Assembly (NCBI GenBank): GCA_023389895.1 | Contig: JAEWDX010000252.1 | Location: 1-5,726, forward strand | Reading direction: 5' to 3' | Source of the DNA: Bacillota bacterium | GTDB taxonomy: Bacteria > Bacillota > Bacilli > Bacillales > Cytobacillaceae | Length of the DNA: 5,726 nucleotides | Shown: piece after piece, positions 1 through 5,726 of the stretch | How positions within the stretch are numbered: position 1 is the first letter of the stretch | Layout: each line of letters starts with the position of its first letter | The notes under the pieces: model-generated | Databases searched by the model: none | What the model was told of the DNA's origin: nothing | The model's input: the letters and a program-made list of their open reading frames with translations, nothing else | Translations under genes and position numbers: made by a program

Positions 1-650
1 AGTTTTGCCCTTTCGACAAAGCATTCAGCATCCGACTTCTTTCCTTTTTGAATTTTATGTTTATCGATCAGATATTTTTTATTATATTCAGAAATGAACT
101 CTTCATATTTTTCGTTTATTTCATCAAGATTCCAGCTTTTAGCTACTAATCTTTTATTATCATGTGGTCCTTCATATTTTGTAATGAAAAAATCAACATA
201 TGGATGAATATGATATTTATTTATTAAATCGAACGTTTGTTTCTCTAGCTTATTCGCCGAGATCCAGCAGCTGTTAGAAAACATGCCGAAGCCGCTCCAG
301 ACAAGCTCCTTTCTTAATTCGTCACGGATATGCCGAATTTCCTCTGGAATCGTATACATCAGCATCCGCCATTTCCCATCCCATTTCTCTGGTGCTAACT
401 TAAAAATTCGCTTTGCCGCTTCATCAATCCGTTTTTGTCCTTGTTCTGTAAGAGAATAATAACTTTTATTACCGATTTTCTCAGATTGAACCCAGCCTTG
501 CTTATTCATTCTGGAAATGGCCGCTCTTACCGCTTGTTCATTATGTCCAAATTCACTTAATAGCCGAATTAAGCTACCTATCCAAATTTTGCTGCCATAA
601 TGGGAAATGTAATCACCATATAATGTGAAAATCATCGATCTCGTATTCAA
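1..650 (-). CDS. paaX: PaaX-type phenylacetate operon repressor, C-terminus cut by window edge
   Basis: My own minus-strand translation gives 216 codons with no stop before the left edge. PaaX regulators are about 300 residues, so roughly the last quarter is missing. The N-terminus (residues about 6-75) reads as the PaaX winged helix-turn-helix: the segment FTLYGDYISHYGSKIWIGSL, then an AVRAAISRMNKQGW recognition-helix region and a KSYYSLTEQG wing. The central part (about 88-165, with KWDGKWRMLMYTIPEE and WSGFGMFSNSCWI) matches the second PaaX domain. In the family, PaaX represses paa genes and releases DNA when it binds phenylacetyl-CoA; that role here is inferred. I chose the TTG at 650 because the frame has a stop at 659-657 and GGGGA/GAGGA motifs lie just upstream; the next in-frame start, ATG at 635, has no ribosome binding site and would lose conserved residues. 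It follows paaJ by 53 bases without a clear terminator, so it is probably co-transcribed. Confidence 0.9.
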   Translation of the reverse strand, partial: MNTRSMIFTLYGDYISHYGSKIWIGSLIRLLSEFGHNEQAVRAAISRMNKQGWVQSEKIGNKSYYSLTEQGQKRIDEAAKRIFKLAPEKWDGKWRMLMYTIPEEIRHIRDELRKELVWSGFGMFSNSCWISANKLEKQTFDLINKYHIHPYVDFFITKYEGPHDNKRLVAKSWNLDEINEKYEEFISEYNKKYLIDKHKIQKGKKSDAECFVERAK

Positions 651-653
651 TAT

Positions 654-665
654 TCCTCATTCCCC
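654..665 (-). promoter_or_regulatory. Ribosome binding site region of paaX
   Basis: On the minus strand GGGGA (665-661) and GAGGA (658-654) precede the TTG at 650, at 10 and 3 bases. The former has normal spacing. It supports TTG 650 over the internal ATG at 635. Confidence 0.5.
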
Positions 666-703
666 ATTTCTTAAACTGACGGAAAAAATCCACTAACTAT
701 AAT

Positions 704-1903
704 TTATATTCTTTCTACGATCGTTGAGATGCCTTGCCCAACACCGACACACATCGTCGCAAGCCCGTATTTCGCTTGTCTCCTCCTCATTTCATAGAGA
801 AGAGTGGTCAAAATACGAGCACCGCTTGCCCCTAGAGGATGACCAAAGGCAATTGCACCCCCATTGACATTCACTTTTTCCCTGTTGAGATTCAGTTCGT
901 TTATACAGGCCAATGATTGGGACGCAAATGCCTCATTTATTTCAATCAAATCAATTTCATCTAAAGTGATTCCTGTACGTTTTAATACTTTTTCTGTTGA
1001 AGAAACTGGACCAATTCCCATGATGGAAGGATGAACGCCAGCGATTGCAGAAGCTACGTATTTAGCCATTGGGTGCAGCTGTAATTGCTTTGCCTTTTCT
1101 GCTGACATGAGAAGTAATGCAGCTGCCCCATCATTAATGCCTGAAGCATTGCCTGCTGTAACGGTTCCATCTGCAAAAATCGGCTTCAATTGTGATAATT
1201 TTTCTAGGCTTGTTTCTGGACGTGGATGCTCGTCATGATCAAACGTCATTTCATTCCCTTTTTTACAAATCATTTTCACCGGAATGATTTCCTCTTTTAT
1301 CTTTCGAGCCTCGATCGCTGCTTTCGCCTTCATCTGGCTTTCATAGGCGAAACGATCTTGTGCTTCGCGTGAAATAGTATACTTTCTAGCAATATTTTCC
1401 GCTGTTTCTGGCATACTCTCCGTTCCATACATCATCTTGAGCTGCTCATTTACAAAACGCCAACCAATCGTCGTATCATAAAATGCAATATTTCCTCTTG
1501 GAAAACTAACTTCTGGTTTAGCCATAACAAATGGGGCTCTTGTCATACTTTCAGTTCCCCCAGCGATGTAAATCTCCCCTTCACCGGCCAGAATCGCACG
1601 AGCCGCATAATGAACAGCGTCCAATCCTGAGCCGCAAAGTCGATTAATCGTTGCCCCTGCCACTTCAACAGGTAATCCTGCAAGCAAAGCAGACATACGA
1701 GCGACATTGCGATTATCTTCGCCAGCTTGGTTAGCATTTCCGAAAACGACCTCTTCAATTTCTTTTGGATTTACGATTTCATTTCTTTCAAGCAAGGCTT
1801 TAATGACTGTAGCCCCTAAATCATCTGGCCGCACATCCTTTAGCATTCCTTTATAGCGTCCAAATGGCGTTCTGACAGCATCAACAATGACAACTTCCCG
1901 CAA
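704..1903 (-). CDS. paaJ: 3-oxoadipyl-CoA / 3-oxo-5,6-dehydrosuberyl-CoA thiolase
   Basis: This is a full-length degradative thiolase of 399 residues, the usual size. It should cleave 3-oxo-5,6-dehydrosuberyl-CoA and later 3-oxoadipyl-CoA with CoA, releasing acetyl-CoA and finally succinyl-CoA, in the cytosol. Visible motifs are the nucleophilic Cys in INRLCGSGLDAV (residue 90), NEAFASQ (about 323-329), the catalytic His in GGAIAFGHPLGASGAR (355), and the second catalytic Cys in CVGVGQG (385). The frame can be opened to a GTG at 1912, but that codon abuts the Shine-Dalgarno AAAGAGGAG; the TTG at 1903 sits 8 bases after it and gives the standard thiolase start MREVVIVDAVRTP. It lies 58 bases downstream of paaH and upstream of paaX. 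Assignment to PaaJ rather than a general acetyl-CoA acyltransferase rests on operon context; the fold and catalytic residues are certain. Confidence 0.93.
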   Translation of the reverse strand: MREVVIVDAVRTPFGRYKGMLKDVRPDDLGATVIKALLERNEIVNPKEIEEVVFGNANQAGEDNRNVARMSALLAGLPVEVAGATINRLCGSGLDAVHYAARAILAGEGEIYIAGGTESMTRAPFVMAKPEVSFPRGNIAFYDTTIGWRFVNEQLKMMYGTESMPETAENIARKYTISREAQDRFAYESQMKAKAAIEARKIKEEIIPVKMICKKGNEMTFDHDEHPRPETSLEKLSQLKPIFADGTVTAGNASGINDGAAALLLMSAEKAKQLQLHPMAKYVASAIAGVHPSIMGIGPVSSTEKVLKRTGITLDEIDLIEINEAFASQSLACINELNLNREKVNVNGGAIAFGHPLGASGARILTTLLYEMRRRQAKYGLATMCVGVGQGISTIVERI

Positions 1904-1911
1904 AAACCTCA

Positions 1912-1920
1912 CTCCTCTTT
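1912..1920 (-). promoter_or_regulatory. Ribosome binding site that sets the paaJ start
   Basis: The minus strand reads AAAGAGGAG, then 8 bases, then TTG at 1903. The in-frame GTG at 1912-1910 begins on the last base of this motif, which is too close for initiation. The site therefore favours the TTG. Confidence 0.75.
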
Positions 1921-1961
1921 AACGCTTTTGAGCATCAAATATGTTAGGGGGACGAATTCCT

Positions 1962-2816
1962 TTAGCTCTCCTTACGATAATCATAAACCCCCTTTCCTGA
2001 CTTTCTGCCAAGGCGTCCTGCTTTTACATATTGTTCAAGAAGCGGTGCTGGACGATATTTCTCACCTAGCTTTGCATGAAGATAGTTCAAGTTATGGAGG
2101 CGGGTATCTAAGCCGACAAGATCACCTAGTTCAAATGGACCCATTGGAAAATTAAGTCCAAGCTTGATCGCTTTATCAATTTCTTCTGCGGTTGCTACCC
2201 CTTCCTGCAGCATAATGAATGCTTCATTGCCGATAAGGGCACTTATTCTGCTCGTGATAAAGCCTGGAAACTCATTGATTACGACTGTCTCTTTACCCAT
2301 TTTCATCGCTATTTCCTTTACAGCTTCAACAGTTGCTTCACTTGTTTCAAGTCCTTTAATGATTTCAACGAGTGGCATTTTATGAACAGGATTGAAAAAA
2401 TGCATAGCGATGACCTTCTCAGCTCTTTTCGTATAGGAACCAATCTCGGTCGGACTCATTGTAGAAGTATTTGTCGCAAAAAGACAGCTTTCTTGTGCAT
2501 GCTGATCGATCACTTCAAAAATATTTTTCTTTATCTCCATTACTTCTGGAACGGCCTCGATGATGAGATCTGCTTCCTTCACATGCTTGGAAAGACTTAT
2601 TGAGTATTCAAGCTTCTCCTTTGTCTCCGCCATTTTTTCTTTCGTTAGCATTCCTTGTAAAACCGCTTTTGTAAAAATCGTATCAATCTCGATTTTCGCC
2701 CTTTCTAATTGATGCTCATTGATGTCGATTAATATTGTTTGAAATCCTCCGGCTGCACTTACATAAGCAATCCCTCTCCCCATCACACCTGAACCAATGA
2801 CAATAATCTTTTTCAA
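1962..2816 (-). CDS. paaH: 3-hydroxyacyl-CoA dehydrogenase (3-hydroxyadipyl-CoA dehydrogenase)
   Basis: The product (284 residues) should oxidise 3-hydroxyadipyl-CoA to 3-oxoadipyl-CoA with NAD+. The N-terminal Rossmann domain shows GSGVMGRGIA (8-17) and the acidic D31 at the end of beta-2, which indicates NAD preference. Catalytic residues by spacing to the family are S118 (TNTST), H139 (HFFNPVHKMPLVEII) and E151. The position normally held by a conserved Asn in PGFxxNR is S189 (PGFITSR). The C-terminal dimerisation domain includes FPMGPFELGDLVGLD and ends in LGRKSGKGVYDY. It is a single-copy, short form like clostridial and Bacillus 3-hydroxybutyryl-CoA dehydrogenases; E. coli PaaH is about 475 residues. 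The start is TTG at 2816, with GGGGTGAT five bases upstream; no in-frame ATG competes. General 3-hydroxybutyryl-CoA dehydrogenase activity is the alternative; the operon supports PaaH. Confidence 0.92.
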   Translation of the reverse strand: MKKIIVIGSGVMGRGIAYVSAAGGFQTILIDINEHQLERAKIEIDTIFTKAVLQGMLTKEKMAETKEKLEYSISLSKHVKEADLIIEAVPEVMEIKKNIFEVIDQHAQESCLFATNTSTMSPTEIGSYTKRAEKVIAMHFFNPVHKMPLVEIIKGLETSEATVEAVKEIAMKMGKETVVINEFPGFITSRISALIGNEAFIMLQEGVATAEEIDKAIKLGLNFPMGPFELGDLVGLDTRLHNLNYLHAKLGEKYRPAPLLEQYVKAGRLGRKSGKGVYDYRKES

Positions 2817-2821
2817 TATAA

Positions 2822-2829
2822 ATCACCCC
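2822..2829 (-). promoter_or_regulatory. Ribosome binding site of paaH
   Basis: The minus strand reads GGGGTGAT, a strong match to the 16S anti-Shine-Dalgarno (one mismatch to GGAGGTGAT over this stretch), five bases before the TTG at 2816. It supports the non-ATG start. Confidence 0.75.
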
Positions 2830-2873
2830 ATTCAGAAAGAACAATTTTACAAGAGTAATATCGGGGAAATGGA

Positions 2874-3647
2874 CTATTTACCCTGGAAGATAGGATTTCT
2901 TTTTTCTAGAAAAGCAGTGATCCCTTCTCGATGATCATTTGTCAAACCGGCAATTCGCTGACTTTGCGCTTCCCTTTCTAAGTATTCTGGAATCGGTGAA
3001 TACCAGCTTTCTTTAAGACTTCTCTTAATTAACTCGATTGATTTTGTTGGTCTTGCTGCTAGTTTTTCTGCAAAAATCGCAATCTCCTCTGTCCATTTGT
3101 CCACTGGAATCACCTTTGTTGCTAGCCCTAATTCCTTCGCCTCAATTGCAGTCACCTTTTCTCCTAGAATCGCGAGTTCAAGTGCTTTTGCATGTCCGAT
3201 TAGCTTCGGTAAATAGTAGAGATTTCCTGCGTCCGGAACTAAGCCAACATGAATAAATGCTTGAATGAAACTTGCCTTTTCAGATAAAAGCCTGAAATCA
3301 CAGGCAAGGGCAAGACTCATCCCTGCACCTGCAGCGACGCCATTAACAGCAGCGATAATTGGCTTTTTGCATTTATCAATTGCCAAAACCATCGGATGAT
3401 ATCGCTTCCGTAAAACCTCCCCATAATCAGGATTATCAAGTACATCTTCAAGATCCTGACCTGAACTAAAAGCACGGCCTTCGCCTGTGATGACAAGACA
3501 GCGTACTAGCTTATCTTTACTAGCCTGTTTAACAGCATACTCAATCTCTTTGTTTAATTGTTCCGTAAACGCATTGAGCTTATCGGGGCGATTGAGTGTA
3601 ATCCAGGCAATATTATTGTTTGTTTCGTACTTAATCGTTTCAAACAT
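2874..3647 (-). CDS. paaG: 2-(1,2-epoxy-1,2-dihydrophenyl)acetyl-CoA isomerase
   Basis: This is a crotonase-fold protein of 257 residues, normal for the family. PaaG converts the ring-1,2-epoxide of phenylacetyl-CoA to 2-oxepin-2(3H)-ylideneacetyl-CoA and also acts as a double-bond isomerase later in the pathway. The CoA/oxyanion-hole segments are FSSGQDL (60-66) and VAAGAGMSLALACD (104-117). The two hydratase glutamates are absent: by alignment with the neighbouring hydratase they are S111 and F131. Instead there is the PaaG-type catalytic Asp, D139, in GLVPDAG. This separates it from a true enoyl-CoA hydratase. The ATG start is preceded by AGGGGG that overlaps the paaF stop codon, at a long 12-base spacing. 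It sits between paaF (16 bases away) and paaH (57 bases), consistent with one transcript. Confidence 0.92.
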   Translation of the reverse strand: MFETIKYETNNNIAWITLNRPDKLNAFTEQLNKEIEYAVKQASKDKLVRCLVITGEGRAFSSGQDLEDVLDNPDYGEVLRKRYHPMVLAIDKCKKPIIAAVNGVAAGAGMSLALACDFRLLSEKASFIQAFIHVGLVPDAGNLYYLPKLIGHAKALELAILGEKVTAIEAKELGLATKVIPVDKWTEEIAIFAEKLAARPTKSIELIKRSLKESWYSPIPEYLEREAQSQRIAGLTNDHREGITAFLEKRNPIFQGK

Positions 3648-3659
3648 TTTTTTATGTAA

Positions 3660-3665
3660 CCCCCT
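3660..3665 (-). promoter_or_regulatory. Ribosome binding site of paaG overlapping the paaF stop
   Basis: The minus strand reads AGGGGG, sharing its first two bases with the TAG stop of paaF (3666-3664), then an A-rich 12-base spacer to ATG at 3647. The spacing is longer than ideal, and the overlap suggests coupled translation. Confidence 0.5.
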
Positions 3666-4443
3666 ATCTCCCGAGAAAATTCGGCTTGCGTTTTTCTTGA
3701 AATGCTTTCATTCCTTCCTTTTGATCCGCTGTTGAAAATAATAAAGAAAAGTTTTTCCGTTCAAGCAGCATTCCTTCATCTAATGGAGAATCTATCGCCG
3801 TTAAAACAGCTTCTTTAATAAATTTAATCGCCAATGGTGCTTGATCTGCAATTAGCTTTGCTGTTTTAATCGTTTCTTCCATCAACACTTCTTCGGTGAT
3901 AAGTCGGTTGACGATTCCATAATGGACGGCTTCATTTGCTGAAATGCGTTTTCCTGTAAGAAGCCATTCCATCGCCTTCACTTTTCCTAGCTGCTTCGTT
4001 AATCGCTGTGTTCCACCAGCTCCTGGCATCACACCAAGATTTACTTCTGGAAAGCCAAATTCTACATCTGTAGCTGCAAATAATAAATCACAGCACATCG
4101 CAAGCTCAAAGCCACCACCGAGGGCAAATCCTTGAATAGCTCCAATGATTGGTTTATTAATGAGGGCAATCCGATCCCAGTCTTTGAACTGATCGCGGAG
4201 TGCAAAATCAATCGAGTCATCATTCGCCATTTCGGAAATATCAGCCCCTGCTGCAAAAGCACGCCCATTCCCACTTAAAATGATGACACGAATCTCTTCA
4301 TCTTGATCATAAGCTTCCATAGCGGTTAAAATTTCCACAATCATTGAACGGTTGAGCGCATTTAAAACTTCAGGTCTGTTTAAAGTGATAAAACCAAGAT
4401 TTTTGTCCTGCGTCACTTCAATGTAATGATAGACTTTATCCAT
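3664..4443 (-). CDS. paaF: Enoyl-CoA hydratase, likely 2,3-dehydroadipyl-CoA hydratase
   Basis: This is a crotonase-family hydratase of 259 residues from the ATG at 4443. In the PAA pathway PaaF hydrates 2,3-dehydroadipyl-CoA to 3-hydroxyadipyl-CoA, the substrate of PaaH. Both catalytic glutamates of classical enoyl-CoA hydratase are visible: E113 in ALGGGFELAMCCD and E133 in FGFPEVNLG, followed by VMPGAGGTQRL. They are 20 residues apart, as in rat mitochondrial hydratase (E144/E164). The first oxyanion-hole segment is FAAGADI (about 63-69). The frame can be opened five codons earlier at a TTG (4458), but that codon has no Shine-Dalgarno, while the ATG has a GAAGAAG stretch just upstream. The ATG overlaps the end of the EthD gene by 8 bases (ATGGATAA), a typical translational-coupling arrangement. 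A broader crotonyl-CoA hydratase role cannot be excluded from sequence. Confidence 0.9.
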   Translation of the reverse strand: MDKVYHYIEVTQDKNLGFITLNRPEVLNALNRSMIVEILTAMEAYDQDEEIRVIILSGNGRAFAAGADISEMANDDSIDFALRDQFKDWDRIALINKPIIGAIQGFALGGGFELAMCCDLLFAATDVEFGFPEVNLGVMPGAGGTQRLTKQLGKVKAMEWLLTGKRISANEAVHYGIVNRLITEEVLMEETIKTAKLIADQAPLAIKFIKEAVLTAIDSPLDEGMLLERKNFSLLFSTADQKEGMKAFQEKRKPNFLGR

Positions 4444-4744
4444 GTACTTCTTCGCCAATCATAAAAGTAATTAGCTCACCCGCAAATTTCATCGCATCCC
4501 TTCCTGATGCCTTTCCTTCATCTGTTCGCATGGCTGTTTGTAAGGCCTCATGACTGTCATAAAACATTTCGCATATTAAATAATATTTCCCATCTCCACC
4601 CATTGGGCTGCCAATGATCTTCGTCACTTCCATTTTTCGCAGACCGGGGATTTTTGCAGTTAGTGGACAATGGACATTGAAATAATGTTCATCGAATGCC
4701 TCCTTGTTTTCTGGGTGTTTGTATAAAGCAATAAGTTTTACCAT
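4436..4744 (-). CDS. EthD-domain small protein of the phenylacetate operon
   Basis: A complete 102-residue protein. It matches the EthD family (ferredoxin-like dimeric alpha/beta-barrel fold): an N-terminal strand MVKLIALYKHPE, the FDEHYFNVHCPLTAKIPGL motif (about 17-35), and a later YLICEMFYDSHEALQTAM segment. No signal peptide or membrane segment is visible, so it is cytosolic. EthD proteins are often encoded beside degradation pathways but their activity is mostly unknown; I infer only that it serves PAA degradation, perhaps on a reactive intermediate. The ATG at 4744 has AAAGGA 8 bases upstream. It lies 65 bases after paaD, the widest gap in the window, and overlaps paaF by 8 bases. It occupies the place where paaE, the epoxidase reductase, follows paaD in E. 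coli-type clusters, but it has no similarity to a ferredoxin reductase. Confidence 0.85.
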   Translation of the reverse strand: MVKLIALYKHPENKEAFDEHYFNVHCPLTAKIPGLRKMEVTKIIGSPMGGDGKYYLICEMFYDSHEALQTAMRTDEGKASGRDAMKFAGELITFMIGEEVHG

Positions 4745-4752
4745 TTAAATCA

Positions 4753-4758
4753 TCCTTT
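4753..4758 (-). promoter_or_regulatory. Ribosome binding site of the EthD-domain gene
   Basis: The minus strand reads AAAGGA, eight bases before the ATG at 4744. Spacing and sequence are normal for Bacillaceae and confirm the start. Confidence 0.65.
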
Positions 4759-4762
4759 CTTA

Positions 4763-4790
4763 TTTTGAACGCAATTTGAATTTGTCAAAA
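4763..4790. promoter_or_regulatory. Imperfect dyad in the paaD-EthD gap, possible operator
   Basis: The arms TTTTGA (4763-4768) and TCAAAA (4785-4790) are perfect 6-base inverted repeats with starts 22 bases apart, about two helical turns. The space between contains a further TTTGAA (4775-4780). The region is very AT-rich, so chance is a real possibility. It is the only longer intergenic stretch inside the operon and lies just upstream of the EthD ribosome binding site. Confidence 0.2.
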
Positions 4791-4809
4791 CAGTGGATTT
4801 ATTTGCAAC

Positions 4810-5307
4810 TTACAGCAATGTCGACACAGGTTTCATTGCTTCGAATGGGTTTTTGCAGGAGCGGCAGTAAAGGATGCTCCGACAAGCGGTTGGTCCGAAT
4901 ATATTTTCTAATGTTGTGTAGATTGAGTTACAGTAGGGGCAAGCAACTTGCCACTCTCCGGTTTCGCTCACTTTTGTAGGAGGGGGAGCGATGCCGAATT
5001 GCTTTAAATGCTCTCTCCCTTGTTCTGTAATTCGATCCGAGGTCCATGGTGGGTCGTAAACAAATTGAACTTGAATTCTTTCAAATAAATTTAATTTTTC
5101 TGTTTCTTGAACTACTTTATTGCGAATAATATCAAGTGCAGGGCAACCCATAAATGTGGGCAGAAGCTCAATTAAAACATCACTTCCTTTGACTACCACT
5201 TTTTCAACCATTCCTAAATCAACGATTGAAATTGTATTAATCTCTGGATCTTTAACATTATGAAGTGACTCTATGATGCTATTTTCTAATTGCCTATTTA
5301 ATAACAT
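4810..5307 (-). CDS. paaD: Phenylacetyl-CoA epoxidase assembly protein PaaD
   Basis: A complete protein of 165 residues, the normal PaaD length. The N-terminal MIP18/DUF59-type domain (about 5-90) has DPEINTISIVDLGMV (20-34) and TFMGCPALD with the conserved Cys55, followed by DPPWTSDRITEQGR. The C-terminal part is a PaaD-specific cysteine-rich, probably metal-binding module: C123-x2-C126, then FGPTAC (C142), C148 and C151, ending CRSCKNPFEAMKP. PaaD is needed for an active PaaABC(E) epoxidase and is thought to act in Fe-S or iron-centre maturation, by analogy with the MIP18 family; it is not a catalytic subunit. The ATG at 5307 has AGAGGG (5323-5318) ten bases upstream. It follows paaC by 39 bases, the usual paaC-paaD order. 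Identification is firm from the combined DUF59 and C-terminal motifs. Confidence 0.94.
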   Translation of the reverse strand: MLLNRQLENSIIESLHNVKDPEINTISIVDLGMVEKVVVKGSDVLIELLPTFMGCPALDIIRNKVVQETEKLNLFERIQVQFVYDPPWTSDRITEQGREHLKQFGIAPPPTKVSETGEWQVACPYCNSIYTTLENIFGPTACRSILYCRSCKNPFEAMKPVSTLL

Positions 5308-5346
5308 TTACCTCAATCCCTCTTAATTTAGACAATGTATGCTGAA

Positions 5347-5726
5347 TTACCAACTTGCAGAATGATCAATGTTATAAACTTCAGCAAGAATAGCTAAAGC
5401 GGAATGTAAATCTTGCGTGTGTTCACCAATACGACCATTTCCATGCGTCCTGCCGAAGCTTTCTGGCAGCGATAGATTGACAGACTCAAATATTGGTTTC
5501 ATAATATTGCGCCATTTTTTTTGCAAAATTTCCTCTGCATCAATTAGCTGGTATTCGGCCATTTTACTTCCAGATGGACCTAATGTTAAAACCCCCTGGA
5601 AATCGGCAAACACTTTCAAAATCGCCGTCTCCATTCGCTTTCTTGCTTCTTCACCAGCTGACATCAATTGGACAAACCAAGTTTTCCAATGTAGAAGATG
5701 ATAGTAAAGCTCCATGTTAATATTGA
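5347..5726 (-). CDS. paaC: Phenylacetyl-CoA epoxidase subunit PaaC, C-terminal half (cut by window edge)
   Basis: 125 codons are visible before the TAA stop at 5349-5347. The frame stays open to the right edge, and the ATG at 5715 is internal: codons for N-I-N precede it, and PaaC proteins are about 250-280 residues. The segment ELYYHLLHWKTWFVQLMSAG resembles the PaaC helix where E. coli has a YHLRH-type motif, followed by an EEARKRM stretch; later EEILQKKWRNIMKPIFESVN and the closing HTQDLHSALAILAEVYNIDH fit the ferritin-like alpha-helical C-terminus. PaaC is the structural partner of the catalytic diiron subunit PaaA in the epoxidase that forms ring-1,2-epoxyphenylacetyl-CoA. The family's degenerate diiron region cannot be judged here, because the N-terminal half is missing. 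paaA and paaB are expected beyond the right edge. Confidence 0.9.
   Translation of the reverse strand, partial: NINMELYYHLLHWKTWFVQLMSAGEEARKRMETAILKVFADFQGVLTLGPSGSKMAEYQLIDAEEILQKKWRNIMKPIFESVNLSLPESFGRTHGNGRIGEHTQDLHSALAILAEVYNIDHSASW

Noticed and set aside
681..691. GGAAAAAATCC in the paaJ-paaX gap as a terminator hairpin.
   Set aside because: The stem is only three base pairs with an A loop and no GC-rich stem followed by a U tract; not a credible terminator.
700..712. AT-rich TATAAA/TTATAG stretch at the paaJ end as a paaX promoter.
   Set aside because: No recognisable -35 box lies about 17 bases upstream; AT-rich DNA gives such matches often.
1928..2603. Plus-strand open frames of about 73-75 codons opposite paaH.
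   Set aside because: They lie antisense to a well-supported gene, have no family resemblance and no clear ribosome binding sites.
3940..3960. cre-like sequence TGAAATGCGTTTTCC (catabolite repression site) within paaF.
   Set aside because: The central CG is shifted by one base relative to the cre consensus, and it lies inside a coding region.
4760..4788. Possible internal promoter upstream of the EthD gene (TTGACA at 4788-4783, CAAAAT at 4767-4762).
   Set aside because: The -35 is perfect, but the -10 matches only 4 of 6 at a short 15-base spacer, and the predicted start would fall inside the ribosome binding site at 4758-4753.
5417..5701. Plus-strand open frame of 94 codons opposite paaC.
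   Set aside because: Antisense to conserved PaaC sequence, no recognisable motif; a shadow frame.

Overview
The window is most of a phenylacetate (PAA) catabolic operon from a low-GC Gram-positive bacterium, most likely a Bacillaceae member. The evidence is AT-rich DNA, strong Bacillus-type Shine-Dalgarno sequences (for example AAAGAGGAG and GGGGTGAT), frequent TTG starts, and a short Bacillus-type 3-hydroxyacyl-CoA dehydrogenase instead of the long enterobacterial PaaH. The identification rests on motif recognition; no database search was run.

All eight genes lie on the minus strand, so transcription runs from the right edge to the left. In transcription order they are: the C-terminal half of paaC (structural subunit of the phenylacetyl-CoA epoxidase, cut by the right edge); paaD (assembly/maturation factor of that epoxidase); a small EthD-domain protein; a paaF-type enoyl-CoA hydratase; paaG (ring-epoxide isomerase, crotonase fold); paaH (3-hydroxyacyl-CoA dehydrogenase); paaJ (thiolase); and the first 216 codons of paaX (repressor, cut by the left edge). 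Intergenic gaps are 16 to 65 bases, one pair overlaps by 8 bases, and no convincing terminator or promoter lies between genes, so one polycistronic transcript is the simplest reading.

The genes follow the pathway. The PaaABC(D) epoxidase converts phenylacetyl-CoA to the 1,2-epoxide and PaaG isomerises it to the oxepin. After ring opening (PaaZ, not in the window), PaaJ, PaaF and PaaH carry out beta-oxidation-like steps to acetyl-CoA and succinyl-CoA. PaaX, the last gene seen, is the expected phenylacetyl-CoA-responsive repressor.

The core is a known pathway, not a new system. Points worth a second look are the EthD-domain gene in the place where paaE commonly sits, a Ser in place of the usual conserved Asn in PaaH, the repressor at the distal end of the operon, and TTG starts on three successive genes. 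No stretch over 300 bases lacks a gene; the plus strand appears to hold no genes.
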